NCBI RefSeq assembly: GCF_900327775.1
Contig: NZ_OUMZ01000001.1
Location: 22,882-86,881, forward strand
From: Roseovarius sp. EL26
GTDB taxonomy: Bacteria > Pseudomonadota > Alphaproteobacteria > Rhodobacterales > Rhodobacteraceae
DNA: 64,000 nt
Reading direction: 5' to 3'
Under the pieces are notes generated by a model. The model was not told the origin of the DNA and ran no database searches. It saw nothing but the letters and a program-made list of their open reading frames with translations. The first letter of the stretch is position 1; the number at the start of each line of letters is the position of its first letter. A program made the translations under genes and the position numbers. Below are positions 27,805 through 36,138 of the stretch, piece by piece.

Positions 27805-29133
27805 TTATTTATAGATATCAGGAAGGAAGGTTGTCGACAGTGCGGGCACGTAGGCGATCATTAGGACCACAACGAACATACACAAGACGAATGGAACAGC
27901 GCGTGCGGCGATCTTGAGGATAGATTCACCCGTTATCCCCGACACCACGAACAAATTCAGCCCAAGGGGTGGCGTGATGAACCCGACACCCAGGGCAGTG
28001 ATCATCATGATGCAGAACTGAATTTCGTTCATGCCAATGTTGTCTGCCAGCGGTTTGAGGATGGGCGCCAAGATAACGATGTTCGGCGTTGTTTCCATCA
28101 CACAGCCCGCGGCGATCAGAATACCGATCATCAGCAAGATGAGCAGCCAAGGCTCGTTGGTCAGAGACGTGACCGAGGTGACAAAACCCTGAGGCACTCC
28201 CATGATGGCCAGCGCTTCCGCCAAGGGGGCCGAGAAGGCAATAATGGGAAGGATCACACCGTTGACTTTGGCCGAGCTGACCAGCATCGCCGGGAAATCA
28301 GCCAGTTTGAGCGTGCCGAGAACAAACCCCATGATGATAGTAACCACAACGGCTGTTGCACCGGCTTCGGTGGGGGTCAGACGCCCCGAGAAGATACCGT
28401 AGAAGATGATGCCTGGCACGATGAAGGCATACCAACCAGATTTCAGTGCGCGGCCCAGATTGGAGAACCATTCGCTGGCAGTGAGCATGCCACCACCCTC
28501 GTACAGGTAGATGCGATTGACGATCAGGTTTGTGATCAGGATCGCGAGCAAAATGGCAAGGCCGGGGATTAGGGCCGCCAAGAAAAGCGTAGACGCCGAT
28601 ATCCCCAACACAAGACCAATAATGATGTAGGCAATCGAAGGTGGAATAAGGATGCCCGTACAGGCGCCCGCCGCCACCAACGCGCAAGCATAGGGACGTG
28701 GATAACCGCTCTCAACAAGGCGGTCGATAGTCATCCGTCCCACAGCAGCGGCCCCCGCCGCGTCAGAGCCCGAGATCGCCGCGAACATGCCGCAGACCAA
28801 AACAGTCGCAGAACCAAATCCCCCCTTGGCAAAGCAGGTTAGCGCCTCGGCCACGTCAAGAAACTTGCGCGATAACCCCGTTCGAACGAGAACATCACCG
28901 GTCAAGATAAACAAGGGAACCGCAGTCAGGGCAAAGGCGTCGATGCCAGAAAAAAGGCTTTCGCCGACAAGGCTGAGAGGCAGATCGCCGGACATGACCA
29001 GCATGGTGATAGCTGCAGTGCCAATGGCAGCCCAGACCGGCACAGCTAGCGCTATTAGCGCCACAAACATGATGACTGGCAGATAAAAATCCCAGCCCAA
29101 TTCAACGGTTTGATTGAGTGTATTCCAAAGCAT
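27805..29133 (-). CDS. TRAP transporter large permease (DctM family), DHPS uptake
   Basis: A 442-residue membrane protein with about 12 helices and DctM landmarks such as FSGIDAFALTAVPLFILTGDV, GSDAAGAAAVG, IPPSIAYIIIG and ITPPLGLNLFV. It forms the ion-coupled channel of a tripartite ATP-independent transporter. Context assigns it to DHPS or a related sulfonate (hpsKLM-type). It starts 10 bases after the small permease stop. Confidence 0.93.
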   Translation of the reverse strand: MLWNTLNQTVELGWDFYLPVIMFVALIALAVPVWAAIGTAAITMLVMSGDLPLSLVGESLFSGIDAFALTAVPLFILTGDVLVRTGLSRKFLDVAEALTCFAKGGFGSATVLVCGMFAAISGSDAAGAAAVGRMTIDRLVESGYPRPYACALVAAGACTGILIPPSIAYIIIGLVLGISASTLFLAALIPGLAILLAILITNLIVNRIYLYEGGGMLTASEWFSNLGRALKSGWYAFIVPGIIFYGIFSGRLTPTEAGATAVVVTIIMGFVLGTLKLADFPAMLVSSAKVNGVILPIIAFSAPLAEALAIMGVPQGFVTSVTSLTNEPWLLILLMIGILIAAGCVMETTPNIVILAPILKPLADNIGMNEIQFCIMMITALGVGFITPPLGLNLFVVSGITGESILKIAARAVPFVLCMFVVVLMIAYVPALSTTFLPDIYK

Positions 29134-29143
29134 GATTTATTCC

Positions 29144-29656
29144 TCAATCAAACAATTTGTCGCCTTCGAAGACGGGGGTGCCGTCCCGGAGGGATTTGAA
29201 GTCACGAGCGAATGATTGGAGCAGACGCCAGATCATCAGGCCAAAGCCTGTAGGGACAGCCATCAGGAACCAAACCTTGGAGATCCGCAGACCATCGGTC
29301 ACAGAGCCAAACTTGGCCGAGACATGCACGGCCTCATAGGACCAATAGAGCGCAATAACCGCGACAACGAACATCACCAGGTCGCCGAAGATATAGAGTA
29401 ACGCTTTGGCACGGGGTGGGATGTAGTGCATGATCACATCAATGCGGATGTGAGCGCGTTCTTTGACCGCGGCGGCAGCCCCGATCCAAGCTAGGTAAAT
29501 GAATGAATACCGTACAACCTCTTCGCCCCAGATCGAAGAATACGAGAAGATTTCTCGCCTTAAAACTTCGATGGCCATAGTGATCACAAGCATCACGTAA
29601 AAGATGAGAAGCAACCAACGTTCTGCATCGCGGTCTATTCGGCGAAGTAAATTCAT
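29144..29656 (-). CDS. TRAP transporter small permease (DctQ family)
   Basis: A 170-residue protein with four helices and the DctQ pattern EVLRREIFSYSSIWGEEVVRYSFIYLAWIGAAAAVKERAHIRIDVI. It pairs with the large permease downstream. A strong hairpin separates it from the solute-binding gene upstream and probably sets its level lower. Confidence 0.93.
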   Translation of the reverse strand: MNLLRRIDRDAERWLLLIFYVMLVITMAIEVLRREIFSYSSIWGEEVVRYSFIYLAWIGAAAAVKERAHIRIDVIMHYIPPRAKALLYIFGDLVMFVVAVIALYWSYEAVHVSAKFGSVTDGLRISKVWFLMAVPTGFGLMIWRLLQSFARDFKSLRDGTPVFEGDKLFD

Positions 29657-29693
29657 GTCTTTTCCATTCGTTGGGATATGGTCAGATCGGCGA

Positions 29694-29730
29694 TTTTATC
29701 GGGCACTCATGGTTTGAGTGCCCGATAAAA
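29694..29730 (-). promoter_or_regulatory. 16-bp perfect intercistronic stem-loop between TRAP binding protein and permease genes
   Basis: TTTTATCGGGCACTCA pairs perfectly with TGAGTGCCCGATAAAA around a 5-base loop. It lies directly after the binding-protein stop on the minus transcript and 37 bases before the dctQ start. Such structures commonly stabilise the upstream mRNA or end part of the transcripts, giving more binding protein than permease. It would also work as a partial terminator because it is flanked by A/T runs. Confidence 0.85.
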
Positions 29731-29732
29731 TT

Positions 29733-30881
29733 TTAGGCGTCGTGAACGTAGTATTTGCCTTGGGTACCTGCAGCTTCTTCCAGCTTGGCAAAGGCCTCCA
29801 TCGAACCGGCCAGGTCGACCTTGAACTCGTCCCATTCGGATCGTTGATACCCACCGGCCTCTTGCCATTCAGCAAGTTGATCTTCCGATAGCGAGTGGAA
29901 TTCGACGCCCGCCTTGTTCAGTTCTGCCATCGCATATGCGCGCGCTGATGGTACTTTGGATAGGTTCTGGTGCGCGGTCATTTCGGATCCCCACATGACC
30001 CCTTCTTGCACATCGGCTGGCAAGGAGTTGAACCATTCGAGGTTACACGAATAAACTTGGCTGTCAGGCACGGCCTGTGTGAAGGTCACGTGGCTGAGGA
30101 TATCTTTGAAGCCAAAGACGTAAAGCGCTCCGACGGATGGATCGAGAGCATCAGCAACACCCTGTTTGATCGCTGATGGCGTTTCGCCCCAAGCAACCGG
30201 TGTCGGATTAGCACCAACCATTCGGTAGTATTGTTGCAGCATTTTCGAGCCGGGAACCCGGAACTTTATGCCATCAAGATCGCCAGGGCTAAGGACTGCT
30301 CCGGCACCGCCTTTGCGCACCGCGACGACGCGCGGGTCAATGTTGACGTAGAACAGAGCCTTGAAACCCGCCGCTTCGATTTTGGGGTGCACTTCGGCGT
30401 TCCAATGGTCCGAGTTTACCAGATTGGTGAAGCGTTGGTTAGAACCACAAAGATATGGCATGTTGATAAGATCAACGGTCGAGGCAAACGGTGCAAAGTT
30501 TGATAGAGAATGCTGTGCTGCCTGGATGGTTCCACCCTGAACCTTTTGTACCAAAGAGCCACCCGCCCCAAGTTGTCCGCCCGGTGCCAGCTTGACGTAG
30601 ACTTTGCCGTTGGTGGCGTTTTGAATATTTTCTTTCAGGTCCAATTGCATAATCGGATAGCTGCGCGAGGCTCCCAGCACATAGGCTGTGGCCAGCGTCA
30701 TGATATGTGCGGCCGCCTTTTCGCGGTCGCGTTCTTCATTCGCGGTTTGCGCCGTAGCCTCGGACGACCAGAGCACACCGCCCGCCCCGGCCACCATCGC
30801 GGCAGTGAATGCCCCGCTTGATGTCAACTTTAGGAAATTACGGCGCGTCGCCGATGCGAGTTCCTTTTGATCTTTATCCAT
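29733..30881 (-). CDS. TRAP transporter solute-binding protein (DctP family), Tat-exported
   Basis: A 382-residue periplasmic binding protein with a twin-arginine signal RRNFLKL (13-19) and hydrophobic stretch ending near TAQTANEE. The mature part has DctP features, including LAPGGQLGAGGSLVQKVQGGTIQAAQHS and the ligand-site FRVPGSKMLQQYYRMVGANPTPVAWGE. It is expected to bind DHPS or a similar C3-sulfonate, based on the operon. Tat export is unusual for DctP proteins but not rare in this group. Confidence 0.9.
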   Translation of the reverse strand: MDKDQKELASATRRNFLKLTSSGAFTAAMVAGAGGVLWSSEATAQTANEERDREKAAAHIMTLATAYVLGASRSYPIMQLDLKENIQNATNGKVYVKLAPGGQLGAGGSLVQKVQGGTIQAAQHSLSNFAPFASTVDLINMPYLCGSNQRFTNLVNSDHWNAEVHPKIEAAGFKALFYVNIDPRVVAVRKGGAGAVLSPGDLDGIKFRVPGSKMLQQYYRMVGANPTPVAWGETPSAIKQGVADALDPSVGALYVFGFKDILSHVTFTQAVPDSQVYSCNLEWFNSLPADVQEGVMWGSEMTAHQNLSKVPSARAYAMAELNKAGVEFHSLSEDQLAEWQEAGGYQRSEWDEFKVDLAGSMEAFAKLEEAAGTQGKYYVHDA

Positions 30882-30903
30882 TTAACGTCCTCCCGATGGA
30901 CCC

Positions 30904-31089
30904 TTAGCCGCCGTTCTTGTTTTTGCGGTCAGCTTCTTTTTTCAAAATTGCGACGACAAACAGGATCGACGCAGCGAACAGAACCAGCATTTCACCGACG
31001 TCACCCAAGAAAGCGCTTCCGGCAAAGGCCCCTAGCGCAACGTTTGTGAAATACACGATGAACACTGCAAGTGAGGCGGCAAGAAACAT
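30904..31089 (-). CDS. 61-aa two-helix membrane protein, first gene of the DHPS operon
   Basis: A 61-residue protein with two hydrophobic helices (about 3-25 and 32-50) and a basic Lys-rich tail (LKKEADRKNKNGG). It starts with ATG 33 bases from the 18-bp operator and ends 22 bases before the dctP start, so it must be co-transcribed. Its family is unknown to me. Its place as operon leader suggests a role in sulfonate transport or sensing, which is inference. Confidence 0.75.
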   Translation of the reverse strand: MFLAASLAVFIVYFTNVALGAFAGSAFLGDVGEMLVLFAASILFVVAILKKEADRKNKNGG

Positions 31090-31121
31090 GGGTGAGGCTC
31101 CGTATTGAATCGGTTGCTCGT

Positions 31122-31139
31122 AATGTAAGCGCTTACATT
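31122..31139. promoter_or_regulatory. LacI-type operator O1, perfect 18-bp palindrome
   Basis: AATGTAAGCGCTTACATT is a perfect palindrome with the central CG of LacI/GalR-family operators. It lies between the divergent DHPS operon and its lacI-type gene, 33 bases from the first structural gene, where it would overlap the operon promoter. Confidence 0.88.
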
Positions 31140-31145
31140 GCTAAA

Positions 31146-31161
31146 ATGCAAGCCCTTACAT
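31146..31161. promoter_or_regulatory. LacI-type operator O2, imperfect
   Basis: ATGCAAGCCCTTACAT matches the first operator in 14 of 16 positions. Its centre is 23 bases from the centre of O1, about two helical turns, so two repressor dimers could bind the same face. It lies 65 bases upstream of the regulator start and may also autoregulate it. Confidence 0.75.
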
Positions 31162-31225
31162 GCATTTGGTTTCAAACCCATATAATTATGATAGAATTAT
31201 AGAGTTATTTAGCGAAAGACAGTTC

Positions 31226-32248
31226 ATGACAGCAATCAAAGGTGCGCCAACACTTGATGATGTGGCGAAGGCAGCAGGCGTCTCGACGGCGACTGTGTCG
31301 CGTTGCTTGAATGGCTCAGGTCGGGTGGTCGAGAAAACACGTGACCGGGTCATGCGTGCCGTTTCGGACCTAGGGTACACCCCCAACTTTGGGGCGCGGG
31401 TCATGGCCGCCAAACGCACCTATACGATAGGGGCGATCATCCCGACGATGGAAAACGCCATCTTTGCCCGTGGCCTGCAAGCCTTTCAAGAAGAACTTCA
31501 TGCAAGGGGGTATACATTGCTCGTGGCCAGTTCCGCCTATAGGCCCGAGATCGAAGAAGAGCAAATTCGCGCCTTGGTATCTCGTGGGGCAGACGGGTTG
31601 CTGTTGATTGGGCATGATCGTTCGGCGTCAATTTATAACTACCTTGAACAGCAAAACGTTCCTGCATTGGTTGCTTGGTCATATCAAAATGATACTCGTG
31701 TGCCTTCGATTGGCTTTAGCAACCGCATTGCTATGCAGGAATTGGCTGAAGAAGTCATCCGCCTAGGTCATACCAAAGTCGCAATGATTTCAGGGATATG
31801 CGAGGGGAATGATCGCGCACGGATGCGGGTGCAGGGGTTAATAGATGCACTTGCATTACATGGGTTGGGCATAGACGCGGGCCAAATTATCGAAACTTCG
31901 TACGAGATAGATCGCGGCGCGGAAGCATTTGAATCCTTGATGGCACAAAATATCAAACCGACCGCAGTTTTGTGCGGCAACGATGTTCTCGCAGTCGGCG
32001 CACTACAACGAGCGGGTGAGCTTGGCCTGAAGGTCCCCCAAGATGTTTCTATCACTGGTTTCGATGATATCGAGTTGGCGCAAATTGTCAGTCCTCCATT
32101 GACCACCGTACATGTCCCTCATCGAGAAATGGGTCGCAAAGCCGCAAGCGAACTAGTGGATATGGTGGAACTGAGAAACACTGGAAAATCCGTTATTCTT
32201 GAGACCAGAATTACCAAGCGAGGGTCACTGGCAAAGCAAATGGATTGA
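31226..32248 (+). CDS. LacI-family transcriptional regulator of the DHPS operon
   Basis: A 340-residue regulator. The N-terminal helix-turn-helix reads LDDVAKAAGVSTATVSRCLNGSGRV, followed by the hinge YTPNFGARVMAAKRT and a periplasmic-binding-like sensor domain ending ITKRGSLAKQMD. I start it at the second ATG because the first lies inside operator O2. It is divergent from the DHPS operon, and the two palindromes between them have the spacing expected for its sites. The inducer is probably DHPS or sulfolactate, by inference. Confidence 0.92.
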   Translation: MTAIKGAPTLDDVAKAAGVSTATVSRCLNGSGRVVEKTRDRVMRAVSDLGYTPNFGARVMAAKRTYTIGAIIPTMENAIFARGLQAFQEELHARGYTLLVASSAYRPEIEEEQIRALVSRGADGLLLIGHDRSASIYNYLEQQNVPALVAWSYQNDTRVPSIGFSNRIAMQELAEEVIRLGHTKVAMISGICEGNDRARMRVQGLIDALALHGLGIDAGQIIETSYEIDRGAEAFESLMAQNIKPTAVLCGNDVLAVGALQRAGELGLKVPQDVSITGFDDIELAQIVSPPLTTVHVPHREMGRKAASELVDMVELRNTGKSVILETRITKRGSLAKQMD

Positions 32249-32436
32249 CTTGATATTAGCGTAGTAGAATACCGCATACGCTCCCGAACGGTACCTTTGT
32301 CAGCCACCCGTAGATTCTACGCCTGATCCGTGCTGCGAGCTGCACGAAGGGCGCTTTATTCCGCTGCTATCTTGCTGGCCAAATTTTCATGACCTGCAAC
32401 ACTAGTGTAAAGAGCTTGCCGCTGTGGCACCTTAAT

Positions 32437-33621
32437 TTAGGCGGTTAACGCGGCCACACCAGGCAATTCCTTGCCTTCCATCCATTCAAGAAAGGCCCCG
32501 CCTGCAGTGGAGATATAGGTGAAATCCTCTGCCGCGCCGGCCTTGTTAAGGGCGGCAACTGTGTCCCCACCGCCTGCGACCGAGGTTAGATTGCCTGCCT
32601 TGCTCAGCGCGGCGGCGTGTTTCGCGGCGGCATTGGTGGCAGTATCAAAGGGCTCGATCTCAAACGCCCCCAGCGGGCCGTTCCAGATCAGGGTTTTGGC
32701 GCTTTCCAGCGCCGCACCAACGCGCGCCACGCTTTGCGGACCGGCGTCCAAGATCATCGCATCCTCGGGACAGGCATGGGCCGGGACGGTTTCATTTGCC
32801 GCGTTGGCGGCAAACTCCCGCGCCACAACCACATCGGCAGGCAGCAGGATTTCACAGCCAGCAGCACCGGCCTTGGTCATGATCGCGCGCGCGGTGGGGG
32901 CCATGTCGTGTTCGCACAGCGATTTGCCAACGTTCAGTCCTTGCGCGGCAAGGAAGGTGTTGGCCATGCCACCACCGATGACCAGTTGATCGACTTTCTC
33001 CACCAGATTGCCCAGAAGATCGAGCTTGGTGGACACTTTCGCGCCACCAACGACGGCGACAACAGGGCGCTGCGGCGCACCAAGTGCGGCCTCAAGCGCT
33101 TCCAGTTCCGCCTGCATCAGGCGACCGGCGCAAGATGGCATATGTGCAGCGATACTGGTGGTCGACGCATGCGCACGGTGCGCAGCCGAGAAGGCATCAT
33201 TGCAATAAATATCACCCAGACCAGCCAGACGTTTGGCAAACTCTGCGTCATTGGCTTCTTCCCCCGGATGGAACCGGATGTTTTCCAACAACAATACGTC
33301 AGCAGCGCGGGCTTCATCTGTTAGGGCCTCGGCGCCTTCCAGTGTTTCCAATAATGTCACGGAGCGACCAAGCGCCGCTTCCAGTGCGGGAACCGCAACA
33401 CGCAGGGACATATCCAGTACCACTTTGCCCTTTGGGCGACCAAAGTGCGCAATCAGCAATGGCTTGCCGCCACGTGCCAGAATGTCGTTGATCGTGGGTA
33501 CGATGCGTTCGATCCGGGTGGCGTCAGTGACAATGCCGTCTTTGACCGGCACGTTGATGTCCACACGTGTCAGCACGGTCTTACCGCTCAGATCCATGTC
33601 ATCCAGTGTTTTCCAGCCCAT
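32437..33621 (-). CDS. pgk: phosphoglycerate kinase
   Basis: The 394-residue enzyme transfers phosphate between 1,3-bisphosphoglycerate and ADP. It has the signature [12 protein letters not shown], the substrate basic patch HFGRPKG, the hinge region and the nucleotide motif [13 protein letters not shown]. The length is normal. It stands alone between the DHPS regulator and divergent cyclophilin genes. Confidence 0.98.
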   Translation of the reverse strand: MGWKTLDDMDLSGKTVLTRVDINVPVKDGIVTDATRIERIVPTINDILARGGKPLLIAHFGRPKGKVVLDMSLRVAVPALEAALGRSVTLLETLEGAEALTDEARAADVLLLENIRFHPGEEANDAEFAKRLAGLGDIYCNDAFSAAHRAHASTTSIAAHMPSCAGRLMQAELEALEAALGAPQRPVVAVVGGAKVSTKLDLLGNLVEKVDQLVIGGGMANTFLAAQGLNVGKSLCEHDMAPTARAIMTKAGAAGCEILLPADVVVAREFAANAANETVPAHACPEDAMILDAGPQSVARVGAALESAKTLIWNGPLGAFEIEPFDTATNAAAKHAAALSKAGNLTSVAGGGDTVAALNKAGAAEDFTYISTAGGAFLEWMEGKELPGVAALTA

Positions 33622-33751
33622 GCCACTACCCTCCGTTACGCAATTTCGCGCCTCTCATGGCCCGAAGCAGTCGGGGCGTCAACTACTGATACTTGGCAAT
33701 CGCGAACGAAGCGCCTAGGTATCTGTCAAATCTTTACCTAAGGAGCGCCCG

Positions 33752-34258
33752 ATGGCCGAAATCAAAGACCCCGAAAACACCATCCTGATGGAACTCAAAG
33801 ACGGCACCGTCGCTATCGAATTGCTGCCTGATGTGGCCCCCGGCCACTGTGAGCGGATGAAAGAGCTGGCGCGATCGGGTGCGTATGACAATGTGGCCTT
33901 CCACCGGGTGATCGATGGCTTCATGGCGCAAACTGGCGACGTGGCCAATGGCAACATGGAAAATAATTTCAACCTACGCTCAGCGGGCACTGGTGGTAGC
34001 GACCTGCCAAACCTGAAAGCCGAATTCAGCGGCGTGCCACATGATCGTGGAACTCTGGGTGCCGCGCGCAGCCAAAACCCTGACAGCGCCAACAGCCAGT
34101 TTTTCGTCAACTTCAAAGACAATCACTTCCTGAACCGTCAGTACACAGTTTACGGCCGCGTGATTGAAGGCATGGAGCATGTTGATGCGATCACCAAAGG
34201 TGAGCCACCCGCAAACCCGGACCGCATGATCAGCGTCAAGGTTGCCGCAGATGCGTAA
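33752..34258 (+). CDS. cytoplasmic cyclophilin-type peptidyl-prolyl isomerase
   Basis: A 168-residue cyclophilin without a signal peptide. The active-site arginine is in FHRVIDGFMAQTGD, and ARSQNPDSANSQFFVNF carries the Gln and Phe of the substrate pocket. The ATG follows AAGGAG. It overlaps the next cyclophilin gene by 8 bases, suggesting coupled expression of a cytoplasmic and an exported isomerase. Confidence 0.95.
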   Translation: MAEIKDPENTILMELKDGTVAIELLPDVAPGHCERMKELARSGAYDNVAFHRVIDGFMAQTGDVANGNMENNFNLRSAGTGGSDLPNLKAEFSGVPHDRGTLGAARSQNPDSANSQFFVNFKDNHFLNRQYTVYGRVIEGMEHVDAITKGEPPANPDRMISVKVAADA

Positions 34259-34799
34259 GCTGGCAGTTTTGTTTGCCCTTATGGCCAGCCCTGCGCTGGC
34301 CACTGGGCTTCAGATTGATGTGTCTGGCAAAGCCAACGGTACGATCAAGATTGATCTGTTGGAGGATGTTGCGCCCAAGCATGTTGAGCGGATCACCGCT
34401 TTGGCCCGTGAAGGTGCTTATGATGGCGTCGCGTTCCATCGTGTGATCAGCGGCTTTATGGCGCAAACTGGCGATGTTGAATTTGGCCGCGTCGGTAGTG
34501 GGAATTTGGGCTATGCAGGGACTGGTGGCAGTGATCGCCCGGATCTAAAATCCGAATTCTCAGATCAACCGTTTGTGCGTGGCACACTTGGCATGGCACG
34601 TTCATCCAGCCCACACAGCGCCAACAGTCAGTTTTTCATCATGTTCCAGTCAGCCCCACATCTGGACGGCCAATATACTGTGGTCGGACAAGTCACCGAA
34701 GGCATGGAGGTCGTTGACAAGATTAAACGCGGCTCAGGCCAGTCTGGCTCTGTCAGTGGCAAGCCGGATGTGATGACCAAAGTGACTGTGACTGACTGA
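34251..34799 (+). CDS. exported cyclophilin-type peptidyl-prolyl isomerase
   Basis: A 182-residue cyclophilin with a short signal peptide (MRKLAVLFALMASPALA). The catalytic block FHRVISGFMAQTGD and ANSQFFIMF match the first copy closely, so the pair looks like a duplication with one copy sent to the periplasm. The start lies inside the end of the upstream gene. Confidence 0.93.
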   Translation: MRKLAVLFALMASPALATGLQIDVSGKANGTIKIDLLEDVAPKHVERITALAREGAYDGVAFHRVISGFMAQTGDVEFGRVGSGNLGYAGTGGSDRPDLKSEFSDQPFVRGTLGMARSSSPHSANSQFFIMFQSAPHLDGQYTVVGQVTEGMEVVDKIKRGSGQSGSVSGKPDVMTKVTVTD

Positions 34800-34819
34800 T
34801 CTGTGACAGGCTATAACAC

Positions 34820-35611
34820 ATGACCGGACCTGCACATGCGCCTTATGATACACTCAAACCTATCGCGGACGGGATTTGGATTATCGATGGCGCGCCGGTC
34901 CGCTCAAATTGGCTCATGCGTGGAACACGGGCCACGGTGGTTAAGCTGCACGATGGCAGTCTCTGGGTGTATGCTCCCACAACGCTCACCACGAATTTAC
35001 AGGCCGAGCTGGACGCGCTGGGGCCGGTCAAACATCTGATCGTTCCAAATACCAAGTATCTGACAGTCCTGCCGGTGTGGCAGGCGACCTATATGGACGC
35101 GATTGTTTACGGGGCACCGGGTGTGCCTGAACTGGCCGAGGGCCGCGCGGAACGGGTTCGGGTGGACTGCGAACTGGACATCGATCAGGCCGAGGCAGAG
35201 TGGGACGGGCAATTGGGCCAGATGCTGGTGCGTGGCAGTTGGCGTCATCGCGAGATGGTCTTTTTTCATCATGATAGCGCGACCTTGATTTTGGCTGATC
35301 TCATTCAGGCGCATGATACAAATGCAATGCCTGCCTGGATGCGGCCCATTGTCTGGCTGGCAGGTACGGAACATACCGACGGTAAGATGCCCTATCTGAT
35401 GGCGCGTGGGTTCAATCGGGAAGCGTTGGAGGAAAGTGTTGAAAAGCTCATCGCCTTTGCGCCTGAACGTGTGATCTTGTCACAAGGACATTGGTATCAA
35501 AGTAACGGCACGGCCGAGTTGCAGCGTGCCTTTCGTCGTTTGGTTGGATCGCAGCAATGGCTGCGGGCACTCACGACAATGGAACGTATGCGTAATCACA
35601 AAAGCAAATGA
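34820..35611 (+). CDS. DUF4336-family protein (metallo-beta-lactamase-like fold)
   Basis: A 263-residue protein with the DUF4336 pattern: DGIWIIDGAPVRSNWLMRGTRATVVKL, HLIVPNTKYLTVLPVWQATY and FFHHDSATLILADLIQ. The family is related in fold to metallo-beta-lactamases but lacks the HxHxDH zinc motif here. The function is unknown. It follows the exported cyclophilin by 20 bases and may be co-transcribed. Confidence 0.8.
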   Translation: MTGPAHAPYDTLKPIADGIWIIDGAPVRSNWLMRGTRATVVKLHDGSLWVYAPTTLTTNLQAELDALGPVKHLIVPNTKYLTVLPVWQATYMDAIVYGAPGVPELAEGRAERVRVDCELDIDQAEAEWDGQLGQMLVRGSWRHREMVFFHHDSATLILADLIQAHDTNAMPAWMRPIVWLAGTEHTDGKMPYLMARGFNREALEESVEKLIAFAPERVILSQGHWYQSNGTAELQRAFRRLVGSQQWLRALTTMERMRNHKSK

Positions 35612-35685
35612 TCTGAAGGTGCGCCTTGTGGCGCACTGGATGTCTCGTCCTCCGCCTTTGGCGTCGCCCTCGGGATTGGCGATGT

Positions 35686-36096
35686 TCAGAACAGTTTCGG
35701 AATGCCGCCGGGCAGGGTCTCGCGGTCGACGACACCTGCACGCAGGCTGCGCCCGATACGGTGGGCGAGGGCCGACCACGCGGCCGCCTGATCCTCGGTC
35801 AGTTCCGCGCGCAAGACAGAATCGAAGAGGTCCAGCCAAGTCGAAAACATTCCCGGTTTGACATTGCCTGCCTTTAGGTGTGCCGCCATTGGGCTGCCGT
35901 CGTAGCTGCGCTCATGCAGGATGGTGTTGGCCCAGAAATCAGCCACCTTGGCCTCATGCGCGGACCAGTCTTCAACGTGGACTGCAAACACAGGCCCCAA
36001 ACCGGGATGCTTGCGGATGTTGGCATAAAAGGCCGCAACAACCCGCTCGATCTCGGGGCGGGTGATGGTGAAACGGGGGGGCAGCGCGGTGTTCAT
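35686..36096 (-). CDS. group III truncated hemoglobin
   Basis: A 136-residue globin of the trHb3 type. The helical pattern FYANIRKHPGLGPVF, the FWANTILHERSYDGSPMAAHLK block with the proximal histidine region, and FDSVLRAELTEDQAAAW fit the group. The protein likely binds oxygen or nitric oxide at haem. A start six codons upstream (MAHVRG) is also possible. It sits 42 bases downstream of the FAD monooxygenase on the same strand. Confidence 0.88.
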   Translation of the reverse strand: MNTALPPRFTITRPEIERVVAAFYANIRKHPGLGPVFAVHVEDWSAHEAKVADFWANTILHERSYDGSPMAAHLKAGNVKPGMFSTWLDLFDSVLRAELTEDQAAAWSALAHRIGRSLRAGVVDRETLPGGIPKLF

Positions 36097-36138
36097 GCCT
36101 CTGACATGCGCCAAGTGGTGGGGTGTTTCAAGGGCAGA

